Assembly: GCF_025215095.1 (NCBI RefSeq)
Contig: NZ_JALHAP010000078.1
Span: 186,001-250,000 of the forward strand
Source of the DNA: Dryocola boscaweniae
GTDB lineage: Bacteria; Pseudomonadota; Gammaproteobacteria; Enterobacterales; Enterobacteriaceae
DNA length: 64,000 nucleotides
Direction of reading: 5' to 3'
In this document: positions 1 through 9,689 of the stretch, in pieces
Layout: every line of letters begins with the position of its first letter
Numbering within the stretch: position 1 is the stretch's first letter
Notes under the pieces: model-generated
The model's database searches: none
The model's input: the letters and a program-made list of their open reading frames with translations, nothing else
Told to the model about the DNA's origin: nothing
Translations under genes and position numbers: made by a program

Positions 1-1
1 C

Positions 2-370
2 GATACCCAGTGGGTTATCGATTCCATGCGCGTTAAAACGCCAGGGCACCGCACGGCGATGGGTTCTCTGTCCGGTGGTAACCAACAGAAAGTTATTATT
101 GGCCGCTGGTTGTTAACGCAGCCGGAAATTTTAATGCTCGATGAACCTACTCGTGGTATCGACGTAGGCGCAAAATTTGAAATTTATCAGCTTATTGCTG
201 AACTTGCCAAAAAAGGGAAAGGGATCATTATTATTTCGTCCGAAATGCCGGAGTTGTTAGGGATTACAGATCGTATTCTTGTAATGAGCAATGGCCTCGT
301 TGCGGGAATTGTAGACACTAAAACAACCACGCAGAACGAAATATTACGTCTTGCGTCTGTGCACCTTTGA
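2..370 (+). CDS. mglA: Galactose/methyl-galactoside ABC importer ATPase MglA, C-terminal part
   Basis: The open frame runs in from the window edge, so this is the 3' end of the gene. It holds the second nucleotide-binding domain of a sugar-type double ATPase: an ABC signature (LSGGNQQK) followed by Walker B ([12 protein letters not shown]) and the switch region ending [11 protein letters not shown]. MglA energises uptake of galactose and methyl-galactosides through MglC with the binding protein MglB. mglC follows after 21 bases on the same strand, as in the enterobacterial mglBAC operon; mglB should lie just outside the window. Confidence 0.95.
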   Translation, partial: DTQWVIDSMRVKTPGHRTAMGSLSGGNQQKVIIGRWLLTQPEILMLDEPTRGIDVGAKFEIYQLIAELAKKGKGIIIISSEMPELLGITDRILVMSNGLVAGIVDTKTTTQNEILRLASVHL

Positions 371-391
371 TAATTTAGGGGCTATTGAAAA

Positions 392-1402
392 ATGAGTGCG
401 TTAAATAAGAAAAGTTTTCTAACTTATCTGAAAGAAGGCGGCATTTATGTCGTTTTGCTGGTGTTGCTGGCGATTATTATTTTCCAGGACCCGACGTTTT
501 TAAGCCTGATGAACTTAAGTAATATTCTGACCCAGTCTTCCGTGCGCATTATTATCGCGCTGGGCGTGGCAGGGCTGATTGTGACTCAGGGTACCGACCT
601 TTCCGCTGGTCGTCAGGTTGGCCTTGCGGCGGTGGTTGCGGCAACGCTTTTGCAGTCTATGGAAAACGTCAACAAAGTCTTCCCTGACATGCAGACCATG
701 CCTATTCCGGTGGTTATTCTGATTGTTTGTGTCATCGGCGCGGTTATCGGCCTTGTGAACGGTATTATCATCGCTTATCTGAACGTGACGCCGTTTATCA
801 CCACTTTGGGTACCATGATCATCGTTTATGGCATCAACTCCCTGTACTACGACTTCGTGGGCGCATCGCCGATTGCGGGGTTCGACAGCGGCTTCTCGAC
901 CTTTGCCCAGGGCTTTATCAGAATGGGTGACTTTAAGCTTTCGTACATCACCTTCTATGCGTTGATTGCGATTGGCTTTGTATGGATCCTGTGGAACAAA
1001 ACTCGCTTCGGTAAAAACATCTTCGCCATCGGCGGTAACCCGGAAGCGGCGAAAGTGTCCGGCGTAAACGTAGCGCTGAACCTGATTATGATTTACGCGC
1101 TGTCCGGGGTGTTCTACGCCTTCGGCGGGATGCTTGAAGCTGGCCGTATCGGCTCGGCGACCAACAACCTCGGCTTTATGTACGAACTGGATGCGATTGC
1201 GGCGTGCGTGGTTGGCGGCGTGTCGTTCAGCGGCGGCGTGGGTACGGTCATCGGCGTGGTAACCGGTGTTATCATCTTCACCGTTATCAACTACGGTCTG
1301 ACCTATATCGGCGTGAACCCTTACTGGCAGTACATCATCAAGGGCGGGATTATTATCTTCGCAGTAGCGCTGGATTCCCTGAAATACGCGCGTAAGAAGT
1401 AA
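392..1402 (+). CDS. mglC: Galactose/methyl-galactoside ABC importer permease MglC
   Basis: A 336-residue hydrophobic protein with about ten predicted membrane segments, of the BPD_transp_2 type used by ribose/galactose importers. It forms the inner-membrane channel for D-galactose and methyl-galactosides. The conserved cytoplasmic loop that docks on the ATPase is seen around NPEAAKVSGVNV. It is the last gene of mglBAC; a BIME-type repeat follows before the convergent sanA. Confidence 0.95.
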   Translation: MSALNKKSFLTYLKEGGIYVVLLVLLAIIIFQDPTFLSLMNLSNILTQSSVRIIIALGVAGLIVTQGTDLSAGRQVGLAAVVAATLLQSMENVNKVFPDMQTMPIPVVILIVCVIGAVIGLVNGIIIAYLNVTPFITTLGTMIIVYGINSLYYDFVGASPIAGFDSGFSTFAQGFIRMGDFKLSYITFYALIAIGFVWILWNKTRFGKNIFAIGGNPEAAKVSGVNVALNLIMIYALSGVFYAFGGMLEAGRIGSATNNLGFMYELDAIAACVVGGVSFSGGVGTVIGVVTGVIIFTVINYGLTYIGVNPYWQYIIKGGIIIFAVALDSLKYARKK

Positions 1403-1412
1403 TCTTCACCAT

Positions 1413-1482
1413 GGTCGGGTGGCGCAGCACTTACCCGACCTGCGAAAACTTGTAGGGTGGACAGGCGTACGCGCCATCCACC
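1413..1482. repeat. REP/BIME repeat pair
   Basis: Two imperfect inverted repeats, at 1413-1440 and 1452-1482. The second is of the GTAGGGTGGA...CCATCCACC type that recurs through the window. It lies between the convergent 3' ends of mglC and sanA, a typical REP position where it can stabilise mRNA ends or terminate transcription. Confidence 0.75.
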
Positions 1483-1507
1483 TTATATCCTCCGGCGATA
1501 TGTCGGG

Positions 1508-2239
<732 letters not shown>

Positions 2240-2376
2240 TCATGAGTAGGATGAAATTTTATCCAAGGCTACTTTACCTGGGGAGTAAGAGCAAGGTATG
2301 CGGATTTGGTTGAGCTAAATTTCAACAATATATTTGTGGAAATCAGGCGGGTGCGTGCACACCCGCAGCAGAAAGC

Positions 2377-3261
2377 TTAACCCAGCAGGGTACGATCGAT
2401 GTTCTGGCAGCCCAGCGCTTTAAGCGTGGCGGCCGTCGCATCCCATTGTGTCAGCAGGGCATCGGCGCGTTCGGCCAGCACGGCTCGCTGAATTTCGCTG
2501 TAATCATAACCCGACAGGCTCAACACATTGAGCGCGGCCTGCAACGGCGGCAGCGACGGATTGAAAGCGGCGTTCTCCGCGTAGCTTCCGACGATAATTG
2601 TGCCGTCGCGCAACGCTAGCGCAACGCCCGCTGGCGCTTTGCTGTATGGCGCATGGCTGCGGTTTGCCGCAACGATTGCCGCCTGGCTTAGCTCATCGCC
2701 CTGCGGGGCATAACCGTGATCGGTATCGTCAAGCAGCAGCGTAGCGATCTCTAAATCACGAGGGCCGAAAGAATCCGGCAGATAGTCACCGAGCGTGGAG
2801 GGCTTGCGGCCTGGCAGGTTAATCTGCAGTTTCACGCCGCTGTTTAGCTCGTTCATAAACTGGCGGCAATGGCCGCACGGCGTGTAGTTCACCGTAATGG
2901 AAACCAAAGCTTTTTCGCCGCGCATCCATGCATGAGTAATAGCGCTTTGTTCCGCATGAACGGTTTGCTGCATAGTGGTGCCGGCAAATTCCATATTGGC
3001 GCCAAAATAGAGATTACCGCTGACGCCGCGAGCTACGGCGCCAACGTTGAAATTCGATAAATCTGTACGGGCGCAGGCGGCGGCAAGCGGCAGCAGGGCA
3101 AAGGCAAGCGCATCATCATCCAGGCCCGTCTGGCGTTTCAGCGCTTCCACTTCCTGTGCGCTGAACATGGCCGGGAAACGGTCATCGGCAAGCAGAGGTT
3201 GCAGGGCGGCCTGCAGTGAAGCCGGGAGCTGTGCGAAAGCAGCATGAAAACGAGAACGCAT
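2377..3261 (-). CDS. cdd: Cytidine deaminase
   Basis: Converts cytidine and deoxycytidine to uridine and deoxyuridine for pyrimidine salvage. I chose the ATG at 3261, giving 294 residues beginning MRSRFHAAF as in E. coli, with GAGG nine bases upstream; the frame stays open 33 bases further. Catalytic residues are visible: His102 and Glu104 in VHAEQ, then Cys129 and Cys132 in PCGHC, which bind zinc. The C-terminal half is the degenerate second deaminase domain of the long dimeric type. CRP- and CytR-like sites lie just upstream. Confidence 0.96.
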   Translation of the reverse strand: MRSRFHAAFAQLPASLQAALQPLLADDRFPAMFSAQEVEALKRQTGLDDDALAFALLPLAAACARTDLSNFNVGAVARGVSGNLYFGANMEFAGTTMQQTVHAEQSAITHAWMRGEKALVSITVNYTPCGHCRQFMNELNSGVKLQINLPGRKPSTLGDYLPDSFGPRDLEIATLLLDDTDHGYAPQGDELSQAAIVAANRSHAPYSKAPAGVALALRDGTIIVGSYAENAAFNPSLPPLQAALNVLSLSGYDYSEIQRAVLAERADALLTQWDATAATLKALGCQNIDRTLLG

Positions 3262-3321
3262 GTGTCTTAGCCTCATAATAGGTAATGGAACCATAGTGTA
3301 CGGCGCTACAGAGGCTTTATA

Positions 3322-3350
3322 TGTGATCCGTCTCTAATTGCAAATGCAAC
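3322..3350 (-). promoter_or_regulatory. Candidate CRP and CytR sites upstream of cdd
   Basis: On the minus strand the octamer GTTGCATT, the known CytR recognition unit, is exact at 3343-3350. Next to it, 3322-3337 has a good CRP half-site (ATCACA) with a weak partner. E. coli cdd is a known CytR/CRP-controlled gene. Position and motif agree with that, but promoter hexamers were not resolved. Confidence 0.5.
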
Positions 3351-3391
3351 AGATGAAATAAAAAACGAAAATGCGCGATCTATCGCAAGTT

Positions 3392-4087
3392 TTAACCAAA
3401 CAGCGCGACAATAACCGGGAAAAGGAACGGGGCGATAAGCGAAGTGATAATCCCGCAAATCACCAGCGCCAGCGAACTAAAAGCCCCTTCCTGGAAATCC
3501 AGCTCAGCGCAGCGCGCCGTGCCGAGAGCGTGGGCGGCGGTGCCCATCGCCAGGCCTCGTGAAGCTTTAGTGGTAATGCGCATAATGTTTAACAGCGTGT
3601 GGCCAAAAACGGCCCCCAGGATCCCTACAAAAATCACGCAGACCGCGCTGATAGCGGGGATGCCGCCGATGCTGCCGCCTACCGCCATCGCAATCGGCGT
3701 GGTGACTGATTTCGGCAGTACGGATGCGGCAATTTCCGGCGTTGCGCCCATATACAGCGCAATGGCGGTGCCGCTTATCATCGCCACCATGCTGCCGATA
3801 AAGCAGATGCTAATGATAGATTTCCAGCGCGCGCGAATCTGGTGTAGCTGTTCATAAAGCGGGAAGGCGAGGGCGACAACCGCAGGCTGCAGCAAATCGT
3901 TAAGCACCTCGCTGCCTTTAAAATAATGCTCGTAGGGCGTGCCGGTGAAAACCAGTAACGGAATAATCACCACCATTGAAACCAGCAGCGGATTTAACAG
4001 CGGTGTCTGGAAGCGCGCGCCAAGCTTGCGTGCGCCAAAAAAGACCAACAGCGACAGCGGTAAAGACCACCACATATATTGCATCAT
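3392..4087 (-). CDS. yohK: LrgB/CidB-family membrane protein YohK
   Basis: 231 residues, several membrane segments, LrgB family throughout (for example [11 protein letters not shown] and HALGTARC). LrgB-type proteins pair with LrgA-type partners. In other bacteria they affect murein hydrolase export or metabolite transport; the function in enterobacteria is not settled. The start overlaps the stop of yohJ by four bases (ATGA), so the two are translationally coupled. Confidence 0.92.
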   Translation of the reverse strand: MMQYMWWSLPLSLLVFFGARKLGARFQTPLLNPLLVSMVVIIPLLVFTGTPYEHYFKGSEVLNDLLQPAVVALAFPLYEQLHQIRARWKSIISICFIGSMVAMISGTAIALYMGATPEIAASVLPKSVTTPIAMAVGGSIGGIPAISAVCVIFVGILGAVFGHTLLNIMRITTKASRGLAMGTAAHALGTARCAELDFQEGAFSSLALVICGIITSLIAPFLFPVIVALFG

Positions 4088-4485
4088 TTTATGTCCGCCT
4101 CGTTTTCACCGATAATTTTGCGTTCGCCGTGCACCAGATGAGAGCTCCAGCTCACAATAATCAACACCACCAGGGTGCTGATAAAACAGGACACCACCAG
4201 CGGGCCGAACTGCGCTTTCAGCACCTCGTAATACTGCATTACACCCACGCCAATCGGGACAAAAAGCAGGGCCATATAACGAATCAACAGATGACAGCCT
4301 GGCTTAACCCATTTCGCCGGCAGGATTTGCAGCGAAAGCAGCACGAACAAAATCAGCATGCCGATAATACTGCCCGGGATGGTTATCGGGAGCAGCGAAG
4401 CAATGGCGATGCCAGCATATAAACATAAGTAAATTAAAATAAAAGATCGCAGATACTGCCAGAGAACGATGAGCGAGTTGCGCAT
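4084..4485 (-). CDS. yohJ: LrgA/CidA-family membrane protein YohJ
   Basis: 133 residues with four membrane segments, holin-like LrgA family ([15 protein letters not shown]). It is the first gene of the yohJK pair, with an AGGA ribosome site upstream of the ATG. It is the last gene here that follows E. coli 48-min order; the next genes belong to the E. coli 18-min region. Confidence 0.92.
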   Translation of the reverse strand: MRNSLIVLWQYLRSFILIYLCLYAGIAIASLLPITIPGSIIGMLILFVLLSLQILPAKWVKPGCHLLIRYMALLFVPIGVGVMQYYEVLKAQFGPLVVSCFISTLVVLIIVSWSSHLVHGERKIIGENEADIK

Positions 4486-4625
4486 GGAAAGGGTCCTTTA
4501 GGAAACGCATTCATCATACAATTAAACCTGATATTGTGCTACCGCGAGCAACATGAATTATGAGCATACCAAATATTCCTGATATGAAGGTTTCACAATC
4601 GCCAGGGCTACGGCCAGACGGGCAT

Positions 4626-4650
4626 AAAAAAGGCGACCCGAAGGTCGCCT
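4626..4650 (-). terminator. Intrinsic terminator after ldtB
   Basis: On the minus strand, a perfect GGCGACC/GGTCGCC stem closed by a TTCG loop is followed by six T residues. It sits 20 bases downstream of the ldtB stop codon. Confidence 0.9.
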
Positions 4651-4669
4651 CAGTAGCCTGGCGGAAAGT

Positions 4670-5590
4670 TTAGTTCAGACGAACCGGCATACCGGAACGG
4701 TTCTGAATTGCCTGATCCACAACGTTAGTATCAACATCTGGCTGAGCGGTAATCGCCGTCACGTTGTTTTTCAGCGTGATAGGAACGATTTCACCCGAGT
4801 TGAACTGCGCTTCGGTAGTAGACAGCGGGTTATGTACTTCAATGTAGCGCGTGCCGTCTGGCTCGACCGTGGCTTTTACCGGCTCATCAATGAACTGTAC
4901 GCGAGTACCGACCGGTACATTTTCGAACAGGAACTTGATGTCTTCGTTACGCAAACGCACGCAGCCGTGGCTTACGCGCAGACCGATACCGAAGTTAGCG
5001 TTGGTGCCGTGAATGGCATACAGACGACCAATATAGAGCGCGTACAGACCCATAGGGTTGTCCGGCCCTGCTGGCACAACGGCTGGCAGCGGCGTACCGG
5101 CCGCCGCGTATTCCGCGTGCATTTTAGCGGTTGGCGTCCAGGTTGGGCCCGCTTTCTTGCGTTCTACTTTTGTGGTCCAGTTAATTGGGGTGTCTTTACC
5201 TAACTGGCCGATACCGATTGGCAACACGATAACGGTGTTGGTGTCTTTCGGGTAATAGTAGAGGCGCATCTCAGCGCTGTTGATAACGATGCCTTCATGA
5301 ACGGTATCCGGCAGGATGAGCTGCTGAGGAATATTCAGGATGGTGCCGGGTTTTGGCAAATACGGATCAACGCCAGGGTTGGCTTCCAGCATATTGGAAA
5401 GCCCCATCTGGTAACGCGCTGCAAACTCTTCCAGCGGCGCGGTGCTACCTTCAGGAATGGTGATGACCTGGTTTTGGCCAATCAGACGGCTGCCATCGGT
5501 TGGCAGGGGGTAAGTCACGGCGGAAGCTGTTTTGCAAAAAGACGCAACAGCCACAAATGCCAGTAAAATCGAGCGTAATTTTATATTCAT
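4670..5590 (-). CDS. ldtB: L,D-transpeptidase LdtB (YbiS)
   Basis: 306 residues from the ATG at 5590. The frame is open to 5614, but the shorter form matches the E. coli length and puts the signal peptide at the start (cleavage near TASA|VTYPL). A LysM-like segment spans about residues 33-90, then a YkuD domain with the catalytic SHGCVR motif (His208, Cys210). LdtB-type enzymes attach Braun lipoprotein to peptidoglycan in the periplasm. It is divergent from ybiT, as in E. coli. Confidence 0.95.
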   Translation of the reverse strand: MNIKLRSILLAFVAVASFCKTASAVTYPLPTDGSRLIGQNQVITIPEGSTAPLEEFAARYQMGLSNMLEANPGVDPYLPKPGTILNIPQQLILPDTVHEGIVINSAEMRLYYYPKDTNTVIVLPIGIGQLGKDTPINWTTKVERKKAGPTWTPTAKMHAEYAAAGTPLPAVVPAGPDNPMGLYALYIGRLYAIHGTNANFGIGLRVSHGCVRLRNEDIKFLFENVPVGTRVQFIDEPVKATVEPDGTRYIEVHNPLSTTEAQFNSGEIVPITLKNNVTAITAQPDVDTNVVDQAIQNRSGMPVRLN

Positions 5591-5824
5591 GTTGTGCGAA
5601 ATATTTATGGCCACACAGGCTAGTTAGTTGAGAATCAGATGGGGTTTAGCCGCGCATTATATGTGCATTCCCGCAGTCTGGGAAATCAGATGTGGATTAA
5701 ATCACACTTTTTTCACATCGATTGAATTATAGACAGCGCACAAGCAGCGCGATCCGTAAACGCACTTATGGCATACTGTGTCCGATATCACAAATTACAC
5801 CACCTCTTTTATCAGGACATCTCT

Positions 5825-7420
5825 GTGCTAGTTTCCAGTAACGTCACTATGCAGTTCGGCAGTAAGCCGCTGTTTGAAAACATCTCCGTCAAATTTGGCG
5901 GCGGCAATCGCTACGGCCTGATTGGCGCTAACGGTAGCGGTAAGTCCACCTTTATGAAGATCCTGGGCGGTGATTTAGACCCAACCCTGGGCAACGTATC
6001 TCTCGATCCGAACGAGCGCATCGGTAAGCTGCGTCAGGATCAGTTCGCCTTTGAAAAATTCACCGTTCTCGACACGGTGATCATGGGCCACGCTGAACTC
6101 TGGGAAGTAAAAGAAGAGCGCGACCGCATTTACGCGCAGCCGGAGATGAGCGAAGAAGACGGTTATAAAGTTGCCGATCTCGAAACCAAATACGGCGAGA
6201 TGGACGGCTACACGGCGGAAGCGCGCGCGGGCGAACTGCTGCTGGGCGTCGGCATTCCTGTAGAACAGCATTACGGCCCGATGAGCGAAGTCGCGCCAGG
6301 CTGGAAACTGCGTGTGCTGTTGGCGCAGGCGCTGTTCTCTAATCCGGACATCCTGCTGCTCGATGAACCGACGAACAACCTGGACATCGACACTATTCGC
6401 TGGCTGGAAACCGTGCTCAACGAGCGCAACAGCACCATGATCATTATTTCGCACGACCGTCACTTCCTGAACATGGTCTGCACCCACATGGCGGATCTGG
6501 ATTACGGCGAACTGCGCGTTTATCCGGGCAACTATGACGAATACATGACGGCGGCAACGCAGGCCCGTGAACGCCTGCTGGCGGACAACGCCAAGAAAAA
6601 AGCGCAGATTGCTGATCTGCAATCCTTCGTGAGCCGCTTTAGCGCCAACGCTTCTAAATCACGCCAGGCAACTTCTCGCGCCCGTCAGATTGATAAAATC
6701 AAACTCGACGAAGTGAAAGCGTCCAGCCGTCAGAACCCATTCATCCGTTTCGAGCAGGACAAGAAGCTGTTCCGTAACGCGCTGGAAGTAGAAGCGCTGA
6801 CCAAAGGCTTTGAGGAAGGCCCGCTGTTCAAAGGCGTAAACCTGCTGCTGGAAGTGGGTGAGAAGCTCGCGGTGCTGGGTACCAACGGCGTGGGTAAATC
6901 AACCCTGCTGAAAACCCTGGTAGGCGAACTCGAAGCGGACGCAGGCACCGTGAAATGGTCCGAGAATGCGCAGATCGGCTACTACGCGCAGGATCACGAA
7001 TACGAATTCGAAAACGATCTTACCGTGTTCGACTGGATGAGCCAGTGGAAGCAAGAAGGCGACGACGAGCAGGCGGTACGCAGCATCCTTGGCCGTTTAC
7101 TTTTCAGCCAGGACGACATCAAAAAGCCTGCTAAAGTGCTTTCCGGTGGTGAAAAAGGCCGCATGCTGTTTGGCAAGCTGATGATGGAGCGCCCTAACGT
7201 GCTGGTCATGGACGAACCTACTAACCACCTGGATATGGAATCCATCGAATCGCTGAACATGGCGCTGGAAATGTATCCGGGCACGCTGATCTTCGTTTCT
7301 CATGACCGTGAATTTGTCAGCTCGCTGGCAACGCGCGTGATTGAAATTACTCCGGAACGCGTTATCGACTTTACCGGCGGGTATGAAGATTACCTGCGTA
7401 GTAAAGGGATTGATGGTTAA
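5825..7420 (+). CDS. ybiT: ABC-F family ATPase YbiT
   Basis: 531 residues with two ABC ATPase domains and no membrane segments: Walker A GANGSGKS and GTNGVGKS, Walker [12 protein letters not shown] and [10 protein letters not shown], with the ABC-F linker between. ABC-F proteins act on the ribosome; YbiT is a translation factor paralogue of EttA and Uup. I chose the GTG at 5825 ([12 protein letters not shown], matching the E. coli start), which has AGGA a suitable distance upstream; an in-frame ATG at 5768 would add 19 residues without family support. Confidence 0.93.
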   Translation: MLVSSNVTMQFGSKPLFENISVKFGGGNRYGLIGANGSGKSTFMKILGGDLDPTLGNVSLDPNERIGKLRQDQFAFEKFTVLDTVIMGHAELWEVKEERDRIYAQPEMSEEDGYKVADLETKYGEMDGYTAEARAGELLLGVGIPVEQHYGPMSEVAPGWKLRVLLAQALFSNPDILLLDEPTNNLDIDTIRWLETVLNERNSTMIIISHDRHFLNMVCTHMADLDYGELRVYPGNYDEYMTAATQARERLLADNAKKKAQIADLQSFVSRFSANASKSRQATSRARQIDKIKLDEVKASSRQNPFIRFEQDKKLFRNALEVEALTKGFEEGPLFKGVNLLLEVGEKLAVLGTNGVGKSTLLKTLVGELEADAGTVKWSENAQIGYYAQDHEYEFENDLTVFDWMSQWKQEGDDEQAVRSILGRLLFSQDDIKKPAKVLSGGEKGRMLFGKLMMERPNVLVMDEPTNHLDMESIESLNMALEMYPGTLIFVSHDREFVSSLATRVIEITPERVIDFTGGYEDYLRSKGIDG

Positions 7421-7491
7421 CAGAAAAAGCTGCCGTAGCGCTGTAAAGGCTGTTCACCAGGTTAAATCCAACGCTTCGGTTCAGATCTCAA

Positions 7492-7548
7492 CAACGCCTT
7501 ACGCGCCGCCTGCCTGAGTAACAGTGCAGGCGGGCGGCAAGGCGTTGT
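7492..7548. repeat. Long inverted repeat downstream of ybiT
   Basis: CAACGCCTT and AAGGCGTTG flank a GCCGCCTGC/GCAGGCGGGCGGC inner stem, giving a hairpin of about 22 base pairs with an 8-10 base loop. No long T run follows immediately. It could be a terminator for ybiT or a repeat unrelated to the BIME class seen elsewhere in the window. Confidence 0.6.
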
Positions 7549-7636
7549 TGCTTTATCCTCATCGGGATAGCTGCATAGCCATTACTTTATAGCGGGCGTA
7601 AGCATAATTTTCTTATGGCTGTTATGCGGCGAAATT

Positions 7637-8101
7637 TTATTCATATTTTGTTTTTACCATTTCACCATTTTTCTTCATGCGATATATTTTGTTATTAGTG
7701 ATAAAAGTTAGTCCCATATTTTTGCTGTTGCTGACAGAAAAAATCTTATTCTTTTCTATACAATTTATCGGGGGGTTCATATCATCAAAACAGAGTCTGT
7801 CATATTTTCCGTGTTCTTTATAGCCCCCACCGAAATCCCAAAAAACCACGGTGAAACTCCCATAAGGTGCGGGATTGGGGATATCATACTGGTTTTTTAG
7901 GCTATCTTTATTTTTCAGCCACCAGCTTATTTTCCCGTTATCCGTAAAAGGGAAATTTTTCACCAGAACATAGCTGTGGCTGCCATTTTTGTGTACAGCG
8001 ATAATTTCTATCGGACGTAGCAATAACCACAAAAAATAACCGCACAGGATACAGCCAGGCAATATTAGAGCCAGGATGTATTTTTTATTTACTACTTTCA
8101 C
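7637..8101 (-). CDS. DUF943 family protein (copy 2)
   Basis: 154 residues: short cytoplasmic N-terminus, one membrane segment (residues about 8-28), then an extracytoplasmic domain. It is a clear paralogue of the next gene upstream: both share LRPIEI/LRPVEIVAVH, VLVKNFPFTD and KYDRLCF-type blocks. DUF943 proteins are common in enterobacterial accessory loci near DUF3289 and type VI-associated genes; their function is unknown. The gene is AT-rich compared with ybiT. Confidence 0.75.
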   Translation of the reverse strand: MKVVNKKYILALILPGCILCGYFLWLLLRPIEIIAVHKNGSHSYVLVKNFPFTDNGKISWWLKNKDSLKNQYDIPNPAPYGSFTVVFWDFGGGYKEHGKYDRLCFDDMNPPINCIEKNKIFSVSNSKNMGLTFITNNKIYRMKKNGEMVKTKYE

Positions 8102-8206
8102 TGCGGTCTCCGATAATTTCTATATTGGTCATAAAAGGAATGTCTTGCCATTTGCATATAGACGAAAGTTTCCCCGTATAATGGTAAGGATGATACGGGA
8201 CGAAAG

Positions 8207-8674
8207 TCATTCTTCATTAATTTTAACGACCTTGTCATTCTTGTCTAAACGATAATTGTCACCATTGTATACTGTGAAAACCGTTCCCGAATTAGTGCTT
8301 TTATCTACGGAAAAAATAGCGTCCTTTTCAATACATTTTTCGTCAGTAGTCATATCCTGAAAACAAATCCTGTCATATTTGTCTTCTTTTTTATAGCCAC
8401 TACCGAAGTTCCAAAAAGTAATATCATAGCCGCCATAAGAAGCTGGTTTTGGAATGCCGTAACGCATTTTTAGCATGTCTTTATTTTGCAACCACCAGTT
8501 TATTTTTCCTTTATCAGTGAAGGGGAAGTTTTTCACTAAAACAGAACTGTAGTTACCGTCCTCATGCACTGCCACAATTTCTACCGGGCGCAGTGACAAC
8601 CACAGAAAGTAACCGGACAGGGCGCAGCAAAACAATAATAGTATCAGGAGTATTTTTTTACTTTTGGCTTTCAT
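8207..8674 (-). CDS. DUF943 family protein (copy 1)
   Basis: 155 residues from the ATG at 8674, chosen because GAGGG lies just upstream; the frame is open to 8695. One N-terminal membrane segment (LLILLLFCCALSGYFLWLSL), then a domain with two conserved Cys (ICFQDM, EKCIEK). Paralogue of the downstream gene, 105 bases away. Tandem variation in such single-pass families is often seen with immunity-like proteins, but no partner toxin is identified. Confidence 0.75.
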   Translation of the reverse strand: MKAKSKKILLILLLFCCALSGYFLWLSLRPVEIVAVHEDGNYSSVLVKNFPFTDKGKINWWLQNKDMLKMRYGIPKPASYGGYDITFWNFGSGYKKEDKYDRICFQDMTTDEKCIEKDAIFSVDKSTNSGTVFTVYNGDNYRLDKNDKVVKINEE

Positions 8675-8797
8675 CGCGTCCCTCAATAATCTCAACTGTA
8701 GCTTCCATATTGGTTATAAAAGGCTTAAAACCAAACTGATTGTATCGCTGGAGCACAAACCAGATGCGGAATAAACGGAGCTGATTAAATTTGGCTT

Positions 8798-9376
8798 TTA
8801 GAATGTCGTTATCGTCGAGGCCCAAGTGTCATGTACGGTAATGCCCATACCGTTAAAGTTATCTTGAGATCTATCAAATTTTGGCAATCTACCTTCCAGG
8901 ATCGCTTTGTACAATTCATCTTTTTGCTCGGCTGGATAAACTTTCTTATCCCAGTCTATATGATTGTTTAGCGCTTCTTGTAATAAGAAATGGGTGCTGT
9001 TTTCCTTAGATTGATCTCTAAGAATATGTTCTTTCAACGCTGAATTGAGATGCATACTGGTGAAGGATGAACCATCACCATTCTGCATATGATTGATCAT
9101 CTGTTCAATCACATCTTTGTAAGGACCATACAGGGAGAAAGTACGCGAGAGTTTACGGAATTCATCAAACAGGATTCGGGCGCATTCCTGGCGCGTAACC
9201 TTTTCGGCCTCTTCACGGTAGTTATAAAACATTGACTGCGGCTGGCTGACAGGAGTGATTTTTGTCAGCGTATACGGATCCACTCTGGCGGAAATATCCA
9301 GCAGATGAAAACGGGATTTTAACTGCGCCTCGGTTAAGTCCCCGCAGCGCATATCACTGGCGCTGTAATCATCCAT
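8798..9376 (-). CDS. DUF3289 family protein, probably N-terminally truncated
   Basis: 192 residues beginning MDDYSASDMRCGDLTE, which resembles the DUF3289 domain as I recall it. Proteins of this family usually carry sequence before this point. The frame stays open upstream for about 21 codons (reading ...PCAIFKTKNR) to a TAA at 9443-9445, with no ATG, GTG or TTG. That suggests loss of the original N-terminus, with the present ATG possibly internal. DUF3289 proteins are of unknown function and often lie near DUF943 genes, as here. Confidence 0.6.
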   Translation of the reverse strand: MDDYSASDMRCGDLTEAQLKSRFHLLDISARVDPYTLTKITPVSQPQSMFYNYREEAEKVTRQECARILFDEFRKLSRTFSLYGPYKDVIEQMINHMQNGDGSSFTSMHLNSALKEHILRDQSKENSTHFLLQEALNNHIDWDKKVYPAEQKDELYKAILEGRLPKFDRSQDNFNGMGITVHDTWASTITTF

Positions 9377-9689
9377 CCTGTTCTTGGTTTTGAATATAGC
9401 GCAGGGAAATTGCAGTGCAGCTATCGTAGTACATTCCTTGTATTATCGACCTTCATGATCCTGATAACGGTATAATACGTCGCAGCCGGGCTGCGGTGGA
9501 AATATTGTACAGCCTCCCGGCCCAAATTCAGAATGTTGACCGTTTCCTGTGAGCGAGTCCCACACGCTTGCACTGGAAAAAACGCTGCGGTTTCTTCTCG
9601 TGGAACCGATTTAACTGATTGCCGATGATGACGTTGTCGGTACAGATTAGTAGGGTGGATAAGCGCATGCGCCATCCACCGCATGTTTA
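9377..9689. other. Non-coding stretch between DUF3289 gene and GH31 gene
   Basis: 313 bases without a convincing gene. It contains the upstream in-frame remnant of the DUF3289 gene (to about 9442), a GC-rich segment with no recognised coding potential, and a BIME unit at 9650-9680. A 93-codon minus-strand frame here has no family character or ribosome site. Confidence 0.6.
9650..9680. repeat. REP/BIME repeat unit
   Basis: Inverted repeat with GTAGGGTGGA and TCCATCC-type arms around GCGCATGCGC, same family as the other units in the window, at the 3' end of the GH31 gene. Confidence 0.75.
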
